NCBI RefSeq assembly: GCF_030532325.1 | Contig: NZ_JAUNLS010000010.1 | Location: 1-64,000, forward strand | DNA from: Corynebacterium sp. | GTDB lineage: Bacteria > Actinomycetota > Actinomycetes > Mycobacteriales > Mycobacteriaceae | Direction: 5' to 3' | DNA: 64,000 bases | Part shown: positions 35,924 to 45,553 of the stretch, one piece after another | Position numbering within the stretch: position 1 is the first letter of the stretch | How the letters are laid out: each line of letters opens with the position of its first letter | Notes under the pieces: generated by a model | The model's input: only the letters and a program-made list of their open reading frames with translations | What the model was told of the DNA's origin: nothing | Databases searched by the model: none | Made by a program: the position numbers and the translations under genes

Positions 35924-36581
35924 GCTTATCCTCTTCCTCGCTTCCCCACTTTCACATTCCCGGCCTATCCGGGGCGTGAAGCGGTGGGAAATTGCTTCTC
36001 GATTTCTCTATAACGTTGTCCGGGCTTGGGGCCTAGCACAACGCCAGTGGTCTGACTGTCATGACAACCAAGAGCGCAACCTGGCAAATGCACAAGTGCA
36101 GCACTCATGACGGGGTACAAGGCCCGTAGTCATATCAAGTCGAAAGAAGACGGGGCGGTCACAGGTGTCACCACTGTCTTTTTCGTATACTGCCGCTGTT
36201 TATTTGCCATGCCCCTTCTCCGGTTCATCATCTCGGGATGTCACTGCTCAAGTCGCGGACCTAGCCCGATCAGATGACCTTCTCGCCTCACCCTGAAAGG
36301 ATGCGACAGCGAAGGTGTCATGTTCGCTTTACCAGCAATAACGCCGTCTCCACATCCGTGGCTCGCTACGTCACTGTGTTAAAGCAACCTCTGTATTTAA
36401 GCACGTCGCGGCGTATTTTCCAAACTTCTTTCCCAACCGTGCCCAAGATCACGTTTTGGCCACGTTTCGCGCCCTCGCTCACATTCACCCCATAAGCGTG
36501 AGTGAGCGCGTTAATCCCGTGGTGATGTGTTCCTGTGGAAACAAGCTGGGAACACCAGAGTCTAAGAGGAAAGGCACGTAC
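35924..36581. other. Intergenic region between rpsJ and the Asp23 module
   Basis: This 658-base gap separates two divergent operons and holds no credible gene. It must contain the S10 operon promoter (minus) and the Asp23 promoter (plus). A TATAGA box on the minus strand near 36008-36013 is a candidate -10 for rpsJ, but no -35 is clear. The plus-strand region before 36582 contains AGAGGAAAGG as ribosome-binding site. Confidence 0.4.
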
Positions 36582-37091
36582 ATGGCTGAGAACAACTCCA
36601 CCCCTGCTACCCAGAACACCACCCAGAACTCCCCCGCCAACGCTGAGGACTCCACTGCCCAGGCCCCGGTGCACAACAACCGCCTAGAGACAGAACACGG
36701 CACCACCACGATTGACGACGTCGTCGTGTCCAAGATCGCCGGAATCGCCGCCCGCGAGGTCTCCGGTGTTGCCGCTCTGGGTGGCGGCGGCGCCCGCATG
36801 ATGGGCTCCATCCGCGAGTCCTTCGGCGCCTCCGAGGACGTGCGCCAGGGCGTCACCGTGACCGTGGCCAACGGCGTGGCCTCCGTGGAGATCGCCATCA
36901 TCGCCGAGTACGGCGTGGCCATCCACGAGCTGGCAGAGGCCATCCGCCGCAACATCATGAACGCGGTCGAGCGCATGACCGGCCTGGACGTGGACCGCGT
37001 GGATGTCGTCGTGCACGATGTCAAGCTCCCGCGCGAGGAGTCCTCCTCCGAGTCCAACACCACCCCGGCGGTTACCCAGGGCCAGGCTTAA
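36582..37091 (+). CDS. Asp23/Gls24 family envelope stress response protein
   Basis: Asp23 proteins are abundant, membrane-tethered envelope stress proteins of Gram-positive bacteria. The frame is open further upstream, but ATG 36582 follows AGAGGAAAGG and gives 169 residues: an Asn/Thr/Ala/Gln-rich tail (1-42), then the Asp23 domain (GTTTIDDVVVSKIAGIAAREVSGVAAL, TVTVANGVASVEIAIIAEYGVAIHEL, VERMTGLDVDRVDVVVHDVKLP). It is the first of six plus-strand genes that include a second Asp23-like protein and an AmaP-like anchor. Confidence 0.88.
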   Translation: MAENNSTPATQNTTQNSPANAEDSTAQAPVHNNRLETEHGTTTIDDVVVSKIAGIAAREVSGVAALGGGGARMMGSIRESFGASEDVRQGVTVTVANGVASVEIAIIAEYGVAIHELAEAIRRNIMNAVERMTGLDVDRVDVVVHDVKLPREESSSESNTTPAVTQGQA

Positions 37092-37499
37092 GTGGCGAAC
37101 AACACCTCCACGACCCCCACGCGGTACGGCCAAGCCCAGGAGCGTAGCGAACCCCGGGATCGCATCGAGCTGAGTGTGGCAGACGCCCACGCGATTGTTG
37201 AGGCCGTTAGCGCCCTGCCCGGCGTGGCCTCGCTCTACGGCGGGCGCTTCGGTGAGGTCGCCGCGCTCTATCCGGGCGAGCGGGTGGCGGGCATCTCGCG
37301 GCCGAACGTGCGCGACGATTCCCACCTGAGCGTCCACATCGTGGTCGACGTGGACGCCGACATCCCCCTCTATGAGCTCGCGGAGTCGGTGCGCGGGGCC
37401 GTCGCCACGGCATGGCCCGCCGTGCGCATTATCGACGTCACGCTTGCCGACGCCACCTCCAGCTCCGCGCAACGCACCCCTACAGAAGGACAATCATGA
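37092..37499 (+). CDS. Small Asp23-related protein
   Basis: The 135-residue product starts with GTG directly after the stop of the preceding gene. The core ELSVADAHAIVEAVSALPGVASLYGG, SVHIVVDVDADIPLYELAESVRGAV and IIDVTLAD has the same order of elements as an Asp23 domain but is shorter and diverged. Polar tails flank it. Its place between Asp23 and DUF2273 genes supports a role in the same envelope complex. Function unknown. Confidence 0.75.
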   Translation: MANNTSTTPTRYGQAQERSEPRDRIELSVADAHAIVEAVSALPGVASLYGGRFGEVAALYPGERVAGISRPNVRDDSHLSVHIVVDVDADIPLYELAESVRGAVATAWPAVRIIDVTLADATSSSAQRTPTEGQS

Positions 37500-37690
37500 A
37501 GAACTACACCACCCTGGGCGTCATCGCCGGTTTGGTTTTAGCATTTTTCATTCACCTTGGTCTGTGGCCCACGGTGCTCGCCGTTCTGCTCGCCGCCATC
37601 GGCGGCGTGCTCGGCGCCCACTTCGACGGCCGCATTGACCTCACCGCCGTGTGGAACGGCGTGGTGGGCAAGGACCAGGGCCGGGGATAG
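37496..37690 (+). CDS. DUF2273 small membrane protein
   Basis: The 64 residues form two short hydrophobic helices (about 7-22 and 24-44) joined by HLGLW, then GAHFDGRIDLTAVWNGV, as in DUF2273 proteins of Asp23 operons. The ATG overlaps the preceding stop by 4 bases (ATGA). The frame could extend upstream, but that part lies within the previous gene. It probably helps hold Asp23 proteins at the membrane. Confidence 0.8.
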   Translation: MKNYTTLGVIAGLVLAFFIHLGLWPTVLAVLLAAIGGVLGAHFDGRIDLTAVWNGVVGKDQGRG

Positions 37691-37697
37691 CACGCAG

Positions 37698-38477
37698 ATG
37701 ACCCAGACACCCTCGAGCACCGCCCCGCAGCCCGCCGTCGGCGAGACCCGCCTTTCTCTGCGCAGCATGGAGCGCGTGGTCAGCGCCGCCATCGCGGAGG
37801 TTCCCGGCACCGCTCAGATCGACGCCAAGCTGGCCGGCCTGGCCGGGCGGGCCTTCCCGCGCTTGCTCGTGCAGATGGATCCGGACACCCGCATGGTGGC
37901 TGTCGACGCCACCATCGCCGTGACCTGGCCCGCCCCGGTGACCGACGTCGCCGTGGCGGTGCGCACGAGCATCCGCGAGGCCGTGGCCAACCACACCGGC
38001 TTTAGCACCACGCGCGTCAACGTTACCGTTGGCGGTGCGGTGCCAGGCGAGCCCACCACCGCGGAGCAGCTCGCTGCACACTCCAGCCGCGCCGCTCGCC
38101 CCCCGCAGGTGGCCACGCCCTCCTCGCTGCACGCCATCGCCGTCGATTCCCACGGCCCAGTGCGCAGCATTGAGGCGCCCCGGCCGGCGTCGGTGCAGGG
38201 CGTGCAGTCCCCTGGCGAGGTCCAGGTCCGCAGCGTCGAGGCACCGCGCCCGGCCGCCGTGCGCCACGTCGACGCACCAGAGCCGCTCCGCTTGCGCGGC
38301 GTCACCACACCCGCCCCAGTGGCGGTGCGCCACCCGCAGCCCACCCCGACGCAGCCGCCACTGGCGCCCATTGTGGTGCGGCCCTCCGCGGATCAGTCGT
38401 ACCCGGTCTACGCACCCCAACCGCAGCCCCTGCGTGCCATCACCATCACCCCGTACTTTGACAGGAGGCAGCCATGA
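37698..38477 (+). CDS. Asp23-like domain protein with long Pro/Val-rich tail
   Basis: ATG 37698 gives 259 residues. Residues about 15-125 form an Asp23-like domain (SLRSMERVVSAAIAEVPGTAQI, VDATIAVTWPAPVTDVAVAVR, RVNVTVGG). Residues about 150-259 are a low-complexity tail with imperfect repeats built on VRSIEAPRPA, VRSVEAPRPA and VRHVDAPEP. The tail may be an extended spacer or protein-binding arm. It starts 7 bases after the DUF2273 gene with a weak ribosome-binding site and overlaps the next gene by 4 bases. Confidence 0.78.
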   Translation: MTQTPSSTAPQPAVGETRLSLRSMERVVSAAIAEVPGTAQIDAKLAGLAGRAFPRLLVQMDPDTRMVAVDATIAVTWPAPVTDVAVAVRTSIREAVANHTGFSTTRVNVTVGGAVPGEPTTAEQLAAHSSRAARPPQVATPSSLHAIAVDSHGPVRSIEAPRPASVQGVQSPGEVQVRSVEAPRPAAVRHVDAPEPLRLRGVTTPAPVAVRHPQPTPTQPPLAPIVVRPSADQSYPVYAPQPQPLRAITITPYFDRRQP

Positions 38478-39052
38478 GTTCCGAGAATCTCCCCGTGGGA
38501 TTTGGGCAGCGCCCGAAGGCCTCACCTCCCGCGCGCGGCTGGACGGTAGTCCTGGGCGTGGCCTTCCTCGCCCTGGCCGCGGTGACTGGGCACGAGGCCT
38601 GGGTGGTGGCCGCCAACGAGGGAGGAACCCCCTGGCTCCAGCCGCTCATCGATCTCATGGCCCGTGGCGAGCTGGAAACGTGGATGCTCTACGTCGCCGG
38701 TGCAGTGGTGCTCCTCGGGCTCATCCTGCTGTGGGCCGCACTGGCACCCCGCAAGAACACCCACGTGCGTGTGAGCTCCGATACCGCCTCCATCTGGACC
38801 CGCGCGGTGGACATCGCCCGCCTCTCCTCGGCCACCACCCGCCGCGTTCCGGGCGTCGTGGCGGCCCGGAGCCGAGCGCTCATGAAGGCCAAGAAGCCCC
38901 GGCTCACCGTGACGGTCACCGGCGATGTGGCCGATTCGGAGCTGAAGGGGCGCGTGAGCACCGCCCTCGAGCAGGCGCTAGCGCGCGTCGAGGCCCAACC
39001 GCAGCTCACCATCGAGCTGGAAAAGACCCCGGAGGTGGGCGAGAATGTCTAA
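38474..39052 (+). CDS. DUF6286-type membrane protein of the Asp23 module
   Basis: The 192 residues have two hydrophobic helices (about 22-42 and 70-89) separated by an external loop, then a cytoplasmic region with VRVSSDTASIWTRAVDIARL and KPRLTVTVTGDVADSELKGR that resembles the DUF6286 and AmaP layout. It overlaps both neighbours by 4-8 bases, so the six genes form a tight operon. Confidence 0.75.
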   Translation: MSSENLPVGFGQRPKASPPARGWTVVLGVAFLALAAVTGHEAWVVAANEGGTPWLQPLIDLMARGELETWMLYVAGAVVLLGLILLWAALAPRKNTHVRVSSDTASIWTRAVDIARLSSATTRRVPGVVAARSRALMKAKKPRLTVTVTGDVADSELKGRVSTALEQALARVEAQPQLTIELEKTPEVGENV

Positions 39053-39611
39053 GACCCTAGCTGGCCTTGACCGCACCCTGCTGGCCGTTCTGGGCCTGCT
39101 GCTCATCGCAGGCGGATTATGGCCCATCCTGGCCTACTTCGATGTCCCCTTTGCCGAGTCCGCCGCCAAGTGGATCAACCACGACGCCTGGGGCCGCGTG
39201 CCGCAGGCCGGCTGGTGGGCCTACGCGCTGGCGGGGGCCACGCTGCTCATCGCGGTCAGCGGCCTGTGGCTCATCATCTCCAACCTGAAGCACAACCGCT
39301 TTAGCACCGTGGAATCCGCCGCCTCCAACAAGGAAGGCACCATCAGCACGGACATGGCTGCTATCGCCGGCGCCATCGCGCAGACCCTCGAGCAGCTCGA
39401 CGGCGTGGACAAGGTCAAGACGCTCGTAGCCTACGACCGCGCTCGCCCCACGCTGCAGTACGTGCTCACCGCTAATCCTGACACTCCGATGCAGGAGATC
39501 GTGGAGCGCATCGAGTCCAACGAGCACAGCTTCCGCGCCGCCTTCCCCGACGCCGACCTCGACACCGTGTACAAGCTTCACTACACCAAGGTTCAAACGC
39601 TCAAGGCCTAA
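39045..39611 (+). CDS. AmaP-like alkaline shock response membrane anchor protein
   Basis: The 188 residues have two membrane helices (about 8-30 and 60-80) with a short external loop, then a cytoplasmic domain (KHNRFSTVESAASNKEGTIS, ALEQLDG-like TLEQLDGVDKVKTLVAYDRAR). This is the arrangement of AmaP, which recruits Asp23 to the membrane in staphylococci. It is the last gene of the module, and its 3' end overlaps the end of the opposite-strand gene by 11 bases. Confidence 0.75.
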   Translation: MSKTLAGLDRTLLAVLGLLLIAGGLWPILAYFDVPFAESAAKWINHDAWGRVPQAGWWAYALAGATLLIAVSGLWLIISNLKHNRFSTVESAASNKEGTISTDMAAIAGAIAQTLEQLDGVDKVKTLVAYDRARPTLQYVLTANPDTPMQEIVERIESNEHSFRAAFPDADLDTVYKLHYTKVQTLKA

Positions 39612-40317
39612 CGGCCGGACCCTGCCAGGGCGGCGCCTCCGCCAGCAGGATCTCCTGCACGCTGCCCCACTGGGCGCGGGTGCCGCGTGCCAGCTGAACC
39701 TCGAGTGGGCGGCCCACCTCCCCGGTGACGATGCGCTGCCAAGCAAACTCCTCGCGCTCCAGCTGCCGGTTGCGCTTGGTGTAAACGCGCAGTCCATGAT
39801 CGAGGAAGATCGTCTCTTCCTCAGTGCGGATGAACCAGGCCCTCTCCCCCACGCTGCGCCGGTTGAGGCCGGTGAGCGGGCGGGCGTCCTCGCCAAGCCG
39901 CGTCACCGAGCTCACCACGCCAAAGCGATGCTCGAAGCCCTCGGCGTCACACACCACGAGCGGGCGGTTCGGGCCCACCGGTCGCAGCGAGGAATAGGCC
40001 CACGCCGTGGGCTGTCCGGCCACACGCAGCGGGCGCACCACCACCTGCGTAGCGCTCAGCGTCACGCGGTGAGACTCCGTCACCGCCAACCACAGTCCTT
40101 CTGCGGCCCGCCGAGTCTCGGAGTCCAGGGGCAGCAGCGGCGGGCGCACCGCCGCCATCTCCTCAAGCTTGGCAATGAGCTCCTCATCCTCCACACCCCA
40201 CCCGTAGCCTTCTGCGGCGAGCATGGCAAAGAAGGTGCTCAGTGAGACGTCGGGCTGGCCCTCCCACGCGTTGCGCAGCGCCGCCAACGTGCGCTCTTGG
40301 CGCCTCGGATCAGTCAT
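39601..40317 (-). CDS. Conserved hypothetical protein, unknown function
   Basis: I do not recognise this 238-residue soluble protein. ATG 40317 (MTDPRRQERTLAALRNAWEG) is preferred over the upstream in-frame start at 40374, which lies in the region of the tuf terminator. Residues 1-70 are helical and acidic; residues 85-235 look beta-rich with many Arg and Trp (SHRVTLSATQVVVRPLRVAG, FIRTEEETIFLDHGLRVYTKRNRQL). It follows tuf on the same strand, 129 bases away behind a terminator, and its end overlaps the AmaP-like gene tail to tail. Confidence 0.65.
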   Translation of the reverse strand: MTDPRRQERTLAALRNAWEGQPDVSLSTFFAMLAAEGYGWGVEDEELIAKLEEMAAVRPPLLPLDSETRRAAEGLWLAVTESHRVTLSATQVVVRPLRVAGQPTAWAYSSLRPVGPNRPLVVCDAEGFEHRFGVVSSVTRLGEDARPLTGLNRRSVGERAWFIRTEEETIFLDHGLRVYTKRNRQLEREEFAWQRIVTGEVGRPLEVQLARGTRAQWGSVQEILLAEAPPWQGPAVRP

Positions 40318-40352
40318 GACTTCCAAGCCTAGTGCGCGGGAGTTCCGAGCAT

Positions 40353-40391
40353 GCAAAAAGCCACGTCCCTCCAATGAGAAACGTGGCTTTG
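40353..40391 (-). terminator. Terminator of tuf
   Basis: AAAGCCACGT (40357-40366) pairs perfectly with ACGTGGCTTT (40381-40390). On the minus strand the stem ends in TTTTTGC. It lies 55 bases past the tuf stop. Confidence 0.9.
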
Positions 40392-40445
40392 CAAGCTCTA
40401 CTCAGCTAGCAGTGTGCACTGCCAGCCGTGCAGGTGAACCAGGAA

Positions 40446-41636
40446 TTAGCCCAGGATCTTGGTGACGCGGCCGGCGCCGACGGTGCGGGAGCCCTCGCGA
40501 ATAGCGAAGCGCAGGCCCTCGTCCATAGCGACCGGCTGGATGAGCTCGACGGTCATCTCAACGTTGTCGCCAGGCATAACCATCTCGGTGCCCTCCGGCA
40601 GCTTGATGACGCCGGTGACGTCGGTGGTGCGGAAGTAGAACTGCGGACGGTAGTTGTCCATGAACGGGGTGTGGCGGCCGCCCTCTTCCTTCTTCAGGAC
40701 GTAGACGGAACCCTCGAACTTGGTGTGCGGGGTGTAAGCGCCCGGCTTGATAACGACCTGGCCGCGCTCAACCTCTTCACGCTTGGTACCACGCAGAAGC
40801 AGACCGCAGTTGTCGCCAGCCTCGGTGTAGTCCATCATCTTGCGGAACATCTCGATACCGGTAACGGTGGTGGACATGGACTTGTCCTTGATACCGATGA
40901 TCTCGACGTCCTCGTTGACGTTCAGGGAGCCACGCTCAACACGGCCGGTAACAACGGTGCCACGGCCGGTAATGGTGAAGATGTCCTCAATCGGCATCAG
41001 GAACGGCTTGTCCAGCTCACGGACCGGGTCCGGGATGGAGTCGTCGCAAGCCTGCATGAGGTCCAGGATGGACTGAACCCACTTCTCCTCGCCCTCGAGG
41101 GCCTTCAGAGCGGAGATGTGAACGATCGGAGCTTCCTCGTCGTAGTCCTGCTCGGCGAGCAGCTCGCGGATCTCCATCTCAACGAGCTCGATGATTTCCT
41201 CGTCATCAACCATGTCGCACTTGTTCAGAGCGACCAGGATGTAGGGAACGCCAACCTGGCGAGCCAGGAGGACGTGCTCACGGGTCTGCGGCATCGGGCC
41301 ATCGGTTGCAGCGACAACCAGGATAGCGCCATCCATCTGAGCAGCGCCGGTAATCATGTTCTTGATGTAGTCGGCGTGGCCCGGAGCGTCAACGTGTGCG
41401 TAGTGGCGCTTCGGGGTGGAGTACTCAACGTGGGAGATGTTGATGGTAATACCGCGCTCCTTCTCCTCAGGAGCCTTATCGATGGAATCGAAAGCGAAAG
41501 CGGTGTTCTCTTCCGGGTACTTGTCAGCCAGAACCTTGGTGATGGCTGCGGTGGTGGTGGTCTTGCCGTGGTCGACGTGTCCGATGGTGCCGATGTTCAC
41601 ATGCGGCTTCGTACGCTCGAACTTCTCCTTTGCCAC
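40446..41636 (-). CDS. tuf: Elongation factor Tu
   Basis: EF-Tu delivers aminoacyl-tRNA to the ribosome. The 396 residues show the P-loop GHVDHGKT (residues 19-26), switch I with [28 protein letters not shown], and domains 2 and 3. The kirromycin/pulvomycin contact region looks normal. It lies 386 bases after fusA with its own likely promoter and a strong terminator, so it can be expressed apart from the str genes. Confidence 0.98.
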   Translation of the reverse strand: MAKEKFERTKPHVNIGTIGHVDHGKTTTTAAITKVLADKYPEENTAFAFDSIDKAPEEKERGITINISHVEYSTPKRHYAHVDAPGHADYIKNMITGAAQMDGAILVVAATDGPMPQTREHVLLARQVGVPYILVALNKCDMVDDEEIIELVEMEIRELLAEQDYDEEAPIVHISALKALEGEEKWVQSILDLMQACDDSIPDPVRELDKPFLMPIEDIFTITGRGTVVTGRVERGSLNVNEDVEIIGIKDKSMSTTVTGIEMFRKMMDYTEAGDNCGLLLRGTKREEVERGQVVIKPGAYTPHTKFEGSVYVLKKEEGGRHTPFMDNYRPQFYFRTTDVTGVIKLPEGTEMVMPGDNVEMTVELIQPVAMDEGLRFAIREGSRTVGAGRVTKILG

Positions 41637-42022
41637 TGTTTGTCCTCCTGGACTCTATGGCGGCTGCGAATCTCACAGCCACGTGGTTTGTATTGCCATT
41701 GGCACTTCGGGCGTTCACCCAACAGCGCTAATGACGCTTTCTTTACGTGCCAGTTACTCGATCCTAGATTTATGCCGCGGTTTTTTCAAACCGCCTCAAT
41801 AGGAGGTAACCCCCGCACATACATGGCGGACGCTGACCCTCGACAAGAATCTTTCAACGGATCCTGGAGGGTAACGGCCAGCTCAACCAACACCACATCG
41901 GGTGCAAGTTCAGCGGACCCCTACCCCACCAGTTCCTCCCGGTGCACCTGCGCGGCGCGGTAGCCACTGGCTGGGCTACCGGCCTTCACACGCAGGCACG
42001 GTGCGGAGGGATAAGACCGTGC
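41637..42022. other. Intergenic region between fusA and tuf
   Basis: This 386-base gap holds no gene. It must carry the tuf promoter and leader. A hairpin GGTAGCC (41959-41965) with GGCTACC (41974-41980) follows fusA but has no T-run, so partial read-through into tuf is possible. AGGAGGACAAAC precedes the tuf ATG as a strong ribosome-binding site. Confidence 0.45.
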
Positions 42023-44152
42023 TTAGGCCTTGGCGCCGGTGCGCTCCTCGATGATCTCCTGAGCCACGGAGGACGGAACCTCAGCGTAGGAATCGAAGAC
42101 CATGGAGAAGTTTGCGCGGCCAGCGGTGGAAGAACGCAGGTCACCGATGTAGCCGAACATCTCGGACAGCGGAACCTTAGCGCGCACAACCTTGGCGCCG
42201 GAGCGATCCTCCATGGCGTAGACCTGGCCACGACGGGAGCTGATGTCACCGTTGACGGTGCCCATGTACTCCTCGGGGGTGACAACCTCGACGGCCATGA
42301 TCGGCTCGAGCAGAACCGGCTTAGCCTTAGCCATGGCCTCCTTGAAGACCTGGGAGCCGGCCAGCTTGAAGGCCATCTCGGAGGAGTCGACGTCGTGGTA
42401 GGCGCCGTCTTCCAGGGTGGCCTTGATGTTGACCATCGGGAAGCCAGCCAGGTAGCCGTACTGCATGGCGTCCTGGATACCGGCGTCGACAGACGGGATG
42501 TACTCCTTCGGCACGCGGCCACCGGTGACGGAGTTCTCGAACTTGTAGGTTGCGGACTCGCCCTCTTCCAGGGTCTCCGGGTCCGGGTTGTACGGCTCGA
42601 AGCTGACGATGACCTTTGCGAACTGGCCGGAGCCACCGGTCTGCTTCTTGTGGGTGTACTCGAGGGAGGAGACGTTCTTGCGGATGGTCTCGCGGTAAGC
42701 AACCTGCGGGTTACCGATGTTCGCCTCAACCTTGAACTCGCGCTTCATGCGGTCAACCAGGACGTCGAGGTGGAGCTCGCCCATGCCGCCGATGACGGTC
42801 TGGCCGGTTTCCTCATCGAGCTCGACGGTGAAGGTCGGGTCCTCGGCGGCCAGCTTCTGGATAGCGGTACCCAGCTTCTCCTGGTCAGCCTTGGTCTTCG
42901 GCTCGATGGAGACCTTGATAACCGGATCCGGGAAGTCCATGGACTCGAGGATGATCTGGTCATCCTTGTCACACAGGGTGTCACCGGTGGTGGTTTCCTT
43001 CAGGCCAATGACGGCGTAGATGTTGCCGGCATCTGCCTGCTCCACCGGGTTCTCCTTGTTGGCGTGCATCTGGAAGAGCTTACCGATGCGCTCCTTCTTG
43101 CCCTTGGTGGAGTTCATCACCTCGGTACCCGGGGTGACCTGGCCGGAGTACACGCGGACGAAGGTCAGCTGGCCGAAGAACGGGTGAGCAGCAATCTTGA
43201 AGGCCAGTGCGGAGAACGGGGACTCCACGGAAGGCTTACGGGTGAGCTGCTCCTCCTCGTTGCCCACGGCGTGGCCGACGACCTCGCCGATGTCCAGCGG
43301 GTTCGGCAGGAAGTCAACGACGGCGTCGAGCAGCGGCTGGATGCCCTTGTTGCGGTAAGCGGTGCCACAGTACACCGGGTAGATCTCGGAGTTCACGGTG
43401 AGCTTGCGGATAGCGCCCTTGATTTCCTCCATGGTGAGCTCTTCGCCACCGAAGTACTTCTCCATGAGCTCTTCGTCGGATTCAGCGACGGTCTCGAGCA
43501 GCTTCTCGCGGTACTCCTCGGCCTTCTCCTGCAGGTCGGCCGGGATCTCCTCGATGGTCGGCTCGGTACCAATCTCCACCTTGCCGCGCCAGGTCAGAGC
43601 CTTCATCTCGAGCAGGTCGATGACGCCGTCGAAGTCATCCTCGGCGCCAATCGGCAGCTGCATAACCAACGGCTTAGCGCCGAGGCGGTCAACGATGGTG
43701 CCAACGGTGTAGTAGAAGTCAGCGCCCAGCTTGTCCATCTTGTTGACGAAGCAGATACGCGGGACGTCGTACTTAGCAGCCTGACGCCACACCTGCTCGG
43801 ACTGCGGCTCGACGCCCTCCTTGCCGTCGAACACGGCAACAGCGCCGTCGAGAACGCGCAGGGAGCGCTCGACCTCAACGGTGAAGTCCACGTGACCCGG
43901 GGTATCGATGATGTTGATCTGGTTGTTCTTCCAGAAACAGGTAACAGCAGCGGAGGTAATGGTGATACCGCGCTCCTTCTCCTGCTCCATCCAGTCGGTG
44001 GTAGACGCACCGTCGTGGGTCTCGCCTACCTTACGGTTGATACCGGTGTAGAAGAGAATACGCTCGGTAGTGGTGGTCTTACCAGCATCGATGTGGGCCA
44101 TGATGCCAATGTTGCGGACCTTGTGCAGATCCTTGAGCACTTGTTGTGCCAC
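42023..44152 (-). CDS. fusA: Elongation factor G
   Basis: EF-G drives translocation and, with RRF, ribosome recycling. The 709 residues include the P-loop [58 protein letters not shown], and domains II-V. The fusidic-acid contact regions show no obvious change. Confidence 0.98.
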   Translation of the reverse strand: MAQQVLKDLHKVRNIGIMAHIDAGKTTTTERILFYTGINRKVGETHDGASTTDWMEQEKERGITITSAAVTCFWKNNQINIIDTPGHVDFTVEVERSLRVLDGAVAVFDGKEGVEPQSEQVWRQAAKYDVPRICFVNKMDKLGADFYYTVGTIVDRLGAKPLVMQLPIGAEDDFDGVIDLLEMKALTWRGKVEIGTEPTIEEIPADLQEKAEEYREKLLETVAESDEELMEKYFGGEELTMEEIKGAIRKLTVNSEIYPVYCGTAYRNKGIQPLLDAVVDFLPNPLDIGEVVGHAVGNEEEQLTRKPSVESPFSALAFKIAAHPFFGQLTFVRVYSGQVTPGTEVMNSTKGKKERIGKLFQMHANKENPVEQADAGNIYAVIGLKETTTGDTLCDKDDQIILESMDFPDPVIKVSIEPKTKADQEKLGTAIQKLAAEDPTFTVELDEETGQTVIGGMGELHLDVLVDRMKREFKVEANIGNPQVAYRETIRKNVSSLEYTHKKQTGGSGQFAKVIVSFEPYNPDPETLEEGESATYKFENSVTGGRVPKEYIPSVDAGIQDAMQYGYLAGFPMVNIKATLEDGAYHDVDSSEMAFKLAGSQVFKEAMAKAKPVLLEPIMAVEVVTPEEYMGTVNGDISSRRGQVYAMEDRSGAKVVRAKVPLSEMFGYIGDLRSSTAGRANFSMVFDSYAEVPSSVAQEIIEERTGAKA

Positions 44153-44454
44153 GGTTGTACCCCAACTTATTTGTCGTCGACGCCGCGCCAGTACGCAACC
44201 AGCGCTTCACAATGACGTCTGTATGGATAGGTCTTTTACTATTTTGCCACGTCTGGGCTTCTCAGGCAGCCTGGGCCACCAGTAACCCGACGATACAGTT
44301 TAATGCACCGCCACGCGGTATGCCTGCCAAGAAAAAATGGCCCGACAACGATGATTCAGTTTGATTTGGCACGCGCCGCGCGCGAAACGCGCGGACGCGG
44401 CGTACACAGACGGAAAGTCGTTGTTCGGACCATAGGCACAAGCTAGCGAAGGAA
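44153..44454. other. Intergenic region between rpsG and fusA with GC hairpin
   Basis: This 302-base gap has no gene. CCGCGCG (44376-44382) pairs with CGCGCGG (44388-44394), flanked by further GCGCC/GGCGC pairing, about 60 bases past rpsG. No T-run follows, but GGGCCATTTTTTC occurs 45 bases later on the minus strand. rpsLG and fusA may therefore be partly uncoupled. Confidence 0.45.
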
Positions 44455-44922
44455 TTACCAGCGGTAGTGGGCGAAGGCACGGTTGGCCTCAGCCATCTTG
44501 TGGGTATCCTCGCGACGCTTCACGGAAGCACCCAGGCCGTTGGATGCGTCCAGGATCTCGTTGGCGAGACGCTCGATCATGGTGTTCTCGCGACGCTGAC
44601 GGGTGAAGGTCACCAGCCAACGCAGAGCCAGGGTGTTGGCGCGGTCAGGGCGAACCTCAACCGGAACCTGGTAGGTAGCGCCACCCACGCGGCGGGAACG
44701 AACCTCGAGGTCCGGGCGAATGTTGCCCAGAGCCTTCTCGAGGGTGCCGACCGGATCGGTACCGGTCTTCTCACGGCACTTCTCCAGAGCGCCGTAGACG
44801 ATGCGCTCAGCGGTGGACTTCTTGCCGTCCTTGAGCACCTTGTTGACGAGCATGGTGACCTGCTCGGAGTTGTAAACCGGGTCCTTGACTACAGGACGCT
44901 TCGGTGCAGCATTCTTACGCAT
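44455..44922 (-). CDS. rpsG: 30S ribosomal protein S7
   Basis: S7 starts assembly of the 30S head. The 155 residues show [41 protein letters not shown] and [21 protein letters not shown]. It starts 6 bases after rpsL. Confidence 0.97.
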   Translation of the reverse strand: MRKNAAPKRPVVKDPVYNSEQVTMLVNKVLKDGKKSTAERIVYGALEKCREKTGTDPVGTLEKALGNIRPDLEVRSRRVGGATYQVPVEVRPDRANTLALRWLVTFTRQRRENTMIERLANEILDASNGLGASVKRREDTHKMAEANRAFAHYRW

Positions 44923-44928
44923 TGTTGA

Positions 44929-45300
44929 TTACTGTCCCTTCTTTGCGCCGTAGCGGGAACGAGCCTGCTTACGATCCTTCACACCCTGGGTATCCAGAGC
45001 ACCACGGACGATCTTGTAACGAACACCCGGGAGGTCCTTCACACGACCACCGCGGACGAGCACCATGGAGTGCTCCTGCAGGTTGTGGCCCTCGCCCGGG
45101 ATGTAAGCGGAAACCTCGATGCCGGAGGTCAGGCGCACACGGGCAACCTTACGCAGAGCGGAGTTCGGCTTCTTCGGAGTAGTGGTGTACACACGGGTGC
45201 ACACGCCACGACGCTGCGGGGAGCCCTTCAGCGCGGCGGTAGCAACCTTCGTGCGCTTATCGTGGCGGCCCTTGCGGACCAGCTGCTGAATAGTTGGCAT
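44929..45300 (-). CDS. rpsL: 30S ribosomal protein S12
   Basis: S12 monitors decoding. The 123 residues contain [19 protein letters not shown] and [17 protein letters not shown]. The two lysines altered in streptomycin resistance (the second K of PKKPNS and the K of GRVKDLP) are both wild type. It is the first gene of the str block. Confidence 0.98.
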   Translation of the reverse strand: MPTIQQLVRKGRHDKRTKVATAALKGSPQRRGVCTRVYTTTPKKPNSALRKVARVRLTSGIEVSAYIPGEGHNLQEHSMVLVRGGRVKDLPGVRYKIVRGALDTQGVKDRKQARSRYGAKKGQ

Positions 45301-45432
45301 TAATCAGTCTTTCTGTTGATGGGCGCCAGCGAAGAAGCATCTACACACGCAAAAATGGGCGCTCTTTTCCGGGGCGCTTCCGCGTGTCCAGAACGCATCT
45401 TCAGGTGGCAACCTTAAATGTGATCAGACTCT

Positions 45433-45481
45433 TCACTAGGCGCCACAACGTCAAAGCGTCAATGCGTCAAAGCGTTAGAGC
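45433..45481 (-). promoter_or_regulatory. rpsL promoter region with four tandem octamers
   Basis: Four 8-bp units lie end to end at 45450-45481: GTCAAAGC, GTCAATGC, GTCAAAGC, GTTAGAGC. On the minus strand three of them supply TTGACG-like -35 boxes (45449-45454, 45457-45462, 45465-45470). The middle one is 18 bases from TAGTGA (45433-45438), a possible -10 box, about 132 bases upstream of rpsL. The rest of the 45301-45553 gap shows no gene. Confidence 0.5.
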
Positions 45482-45553
45482 ACCAGACGAGCAGCGCATA
45501 GTGAACTGCTCCAAAACCTAGCAAAACAGCAGCCAGAGATCCAAATCCCCGCT

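Noticed and set aside
36147-36185. Possible terminator ending GTCTTTTTC on the plus strand, hinting at a small RNA
   Set aside because: The bases before the T-run do not form a stem with a workable loop.
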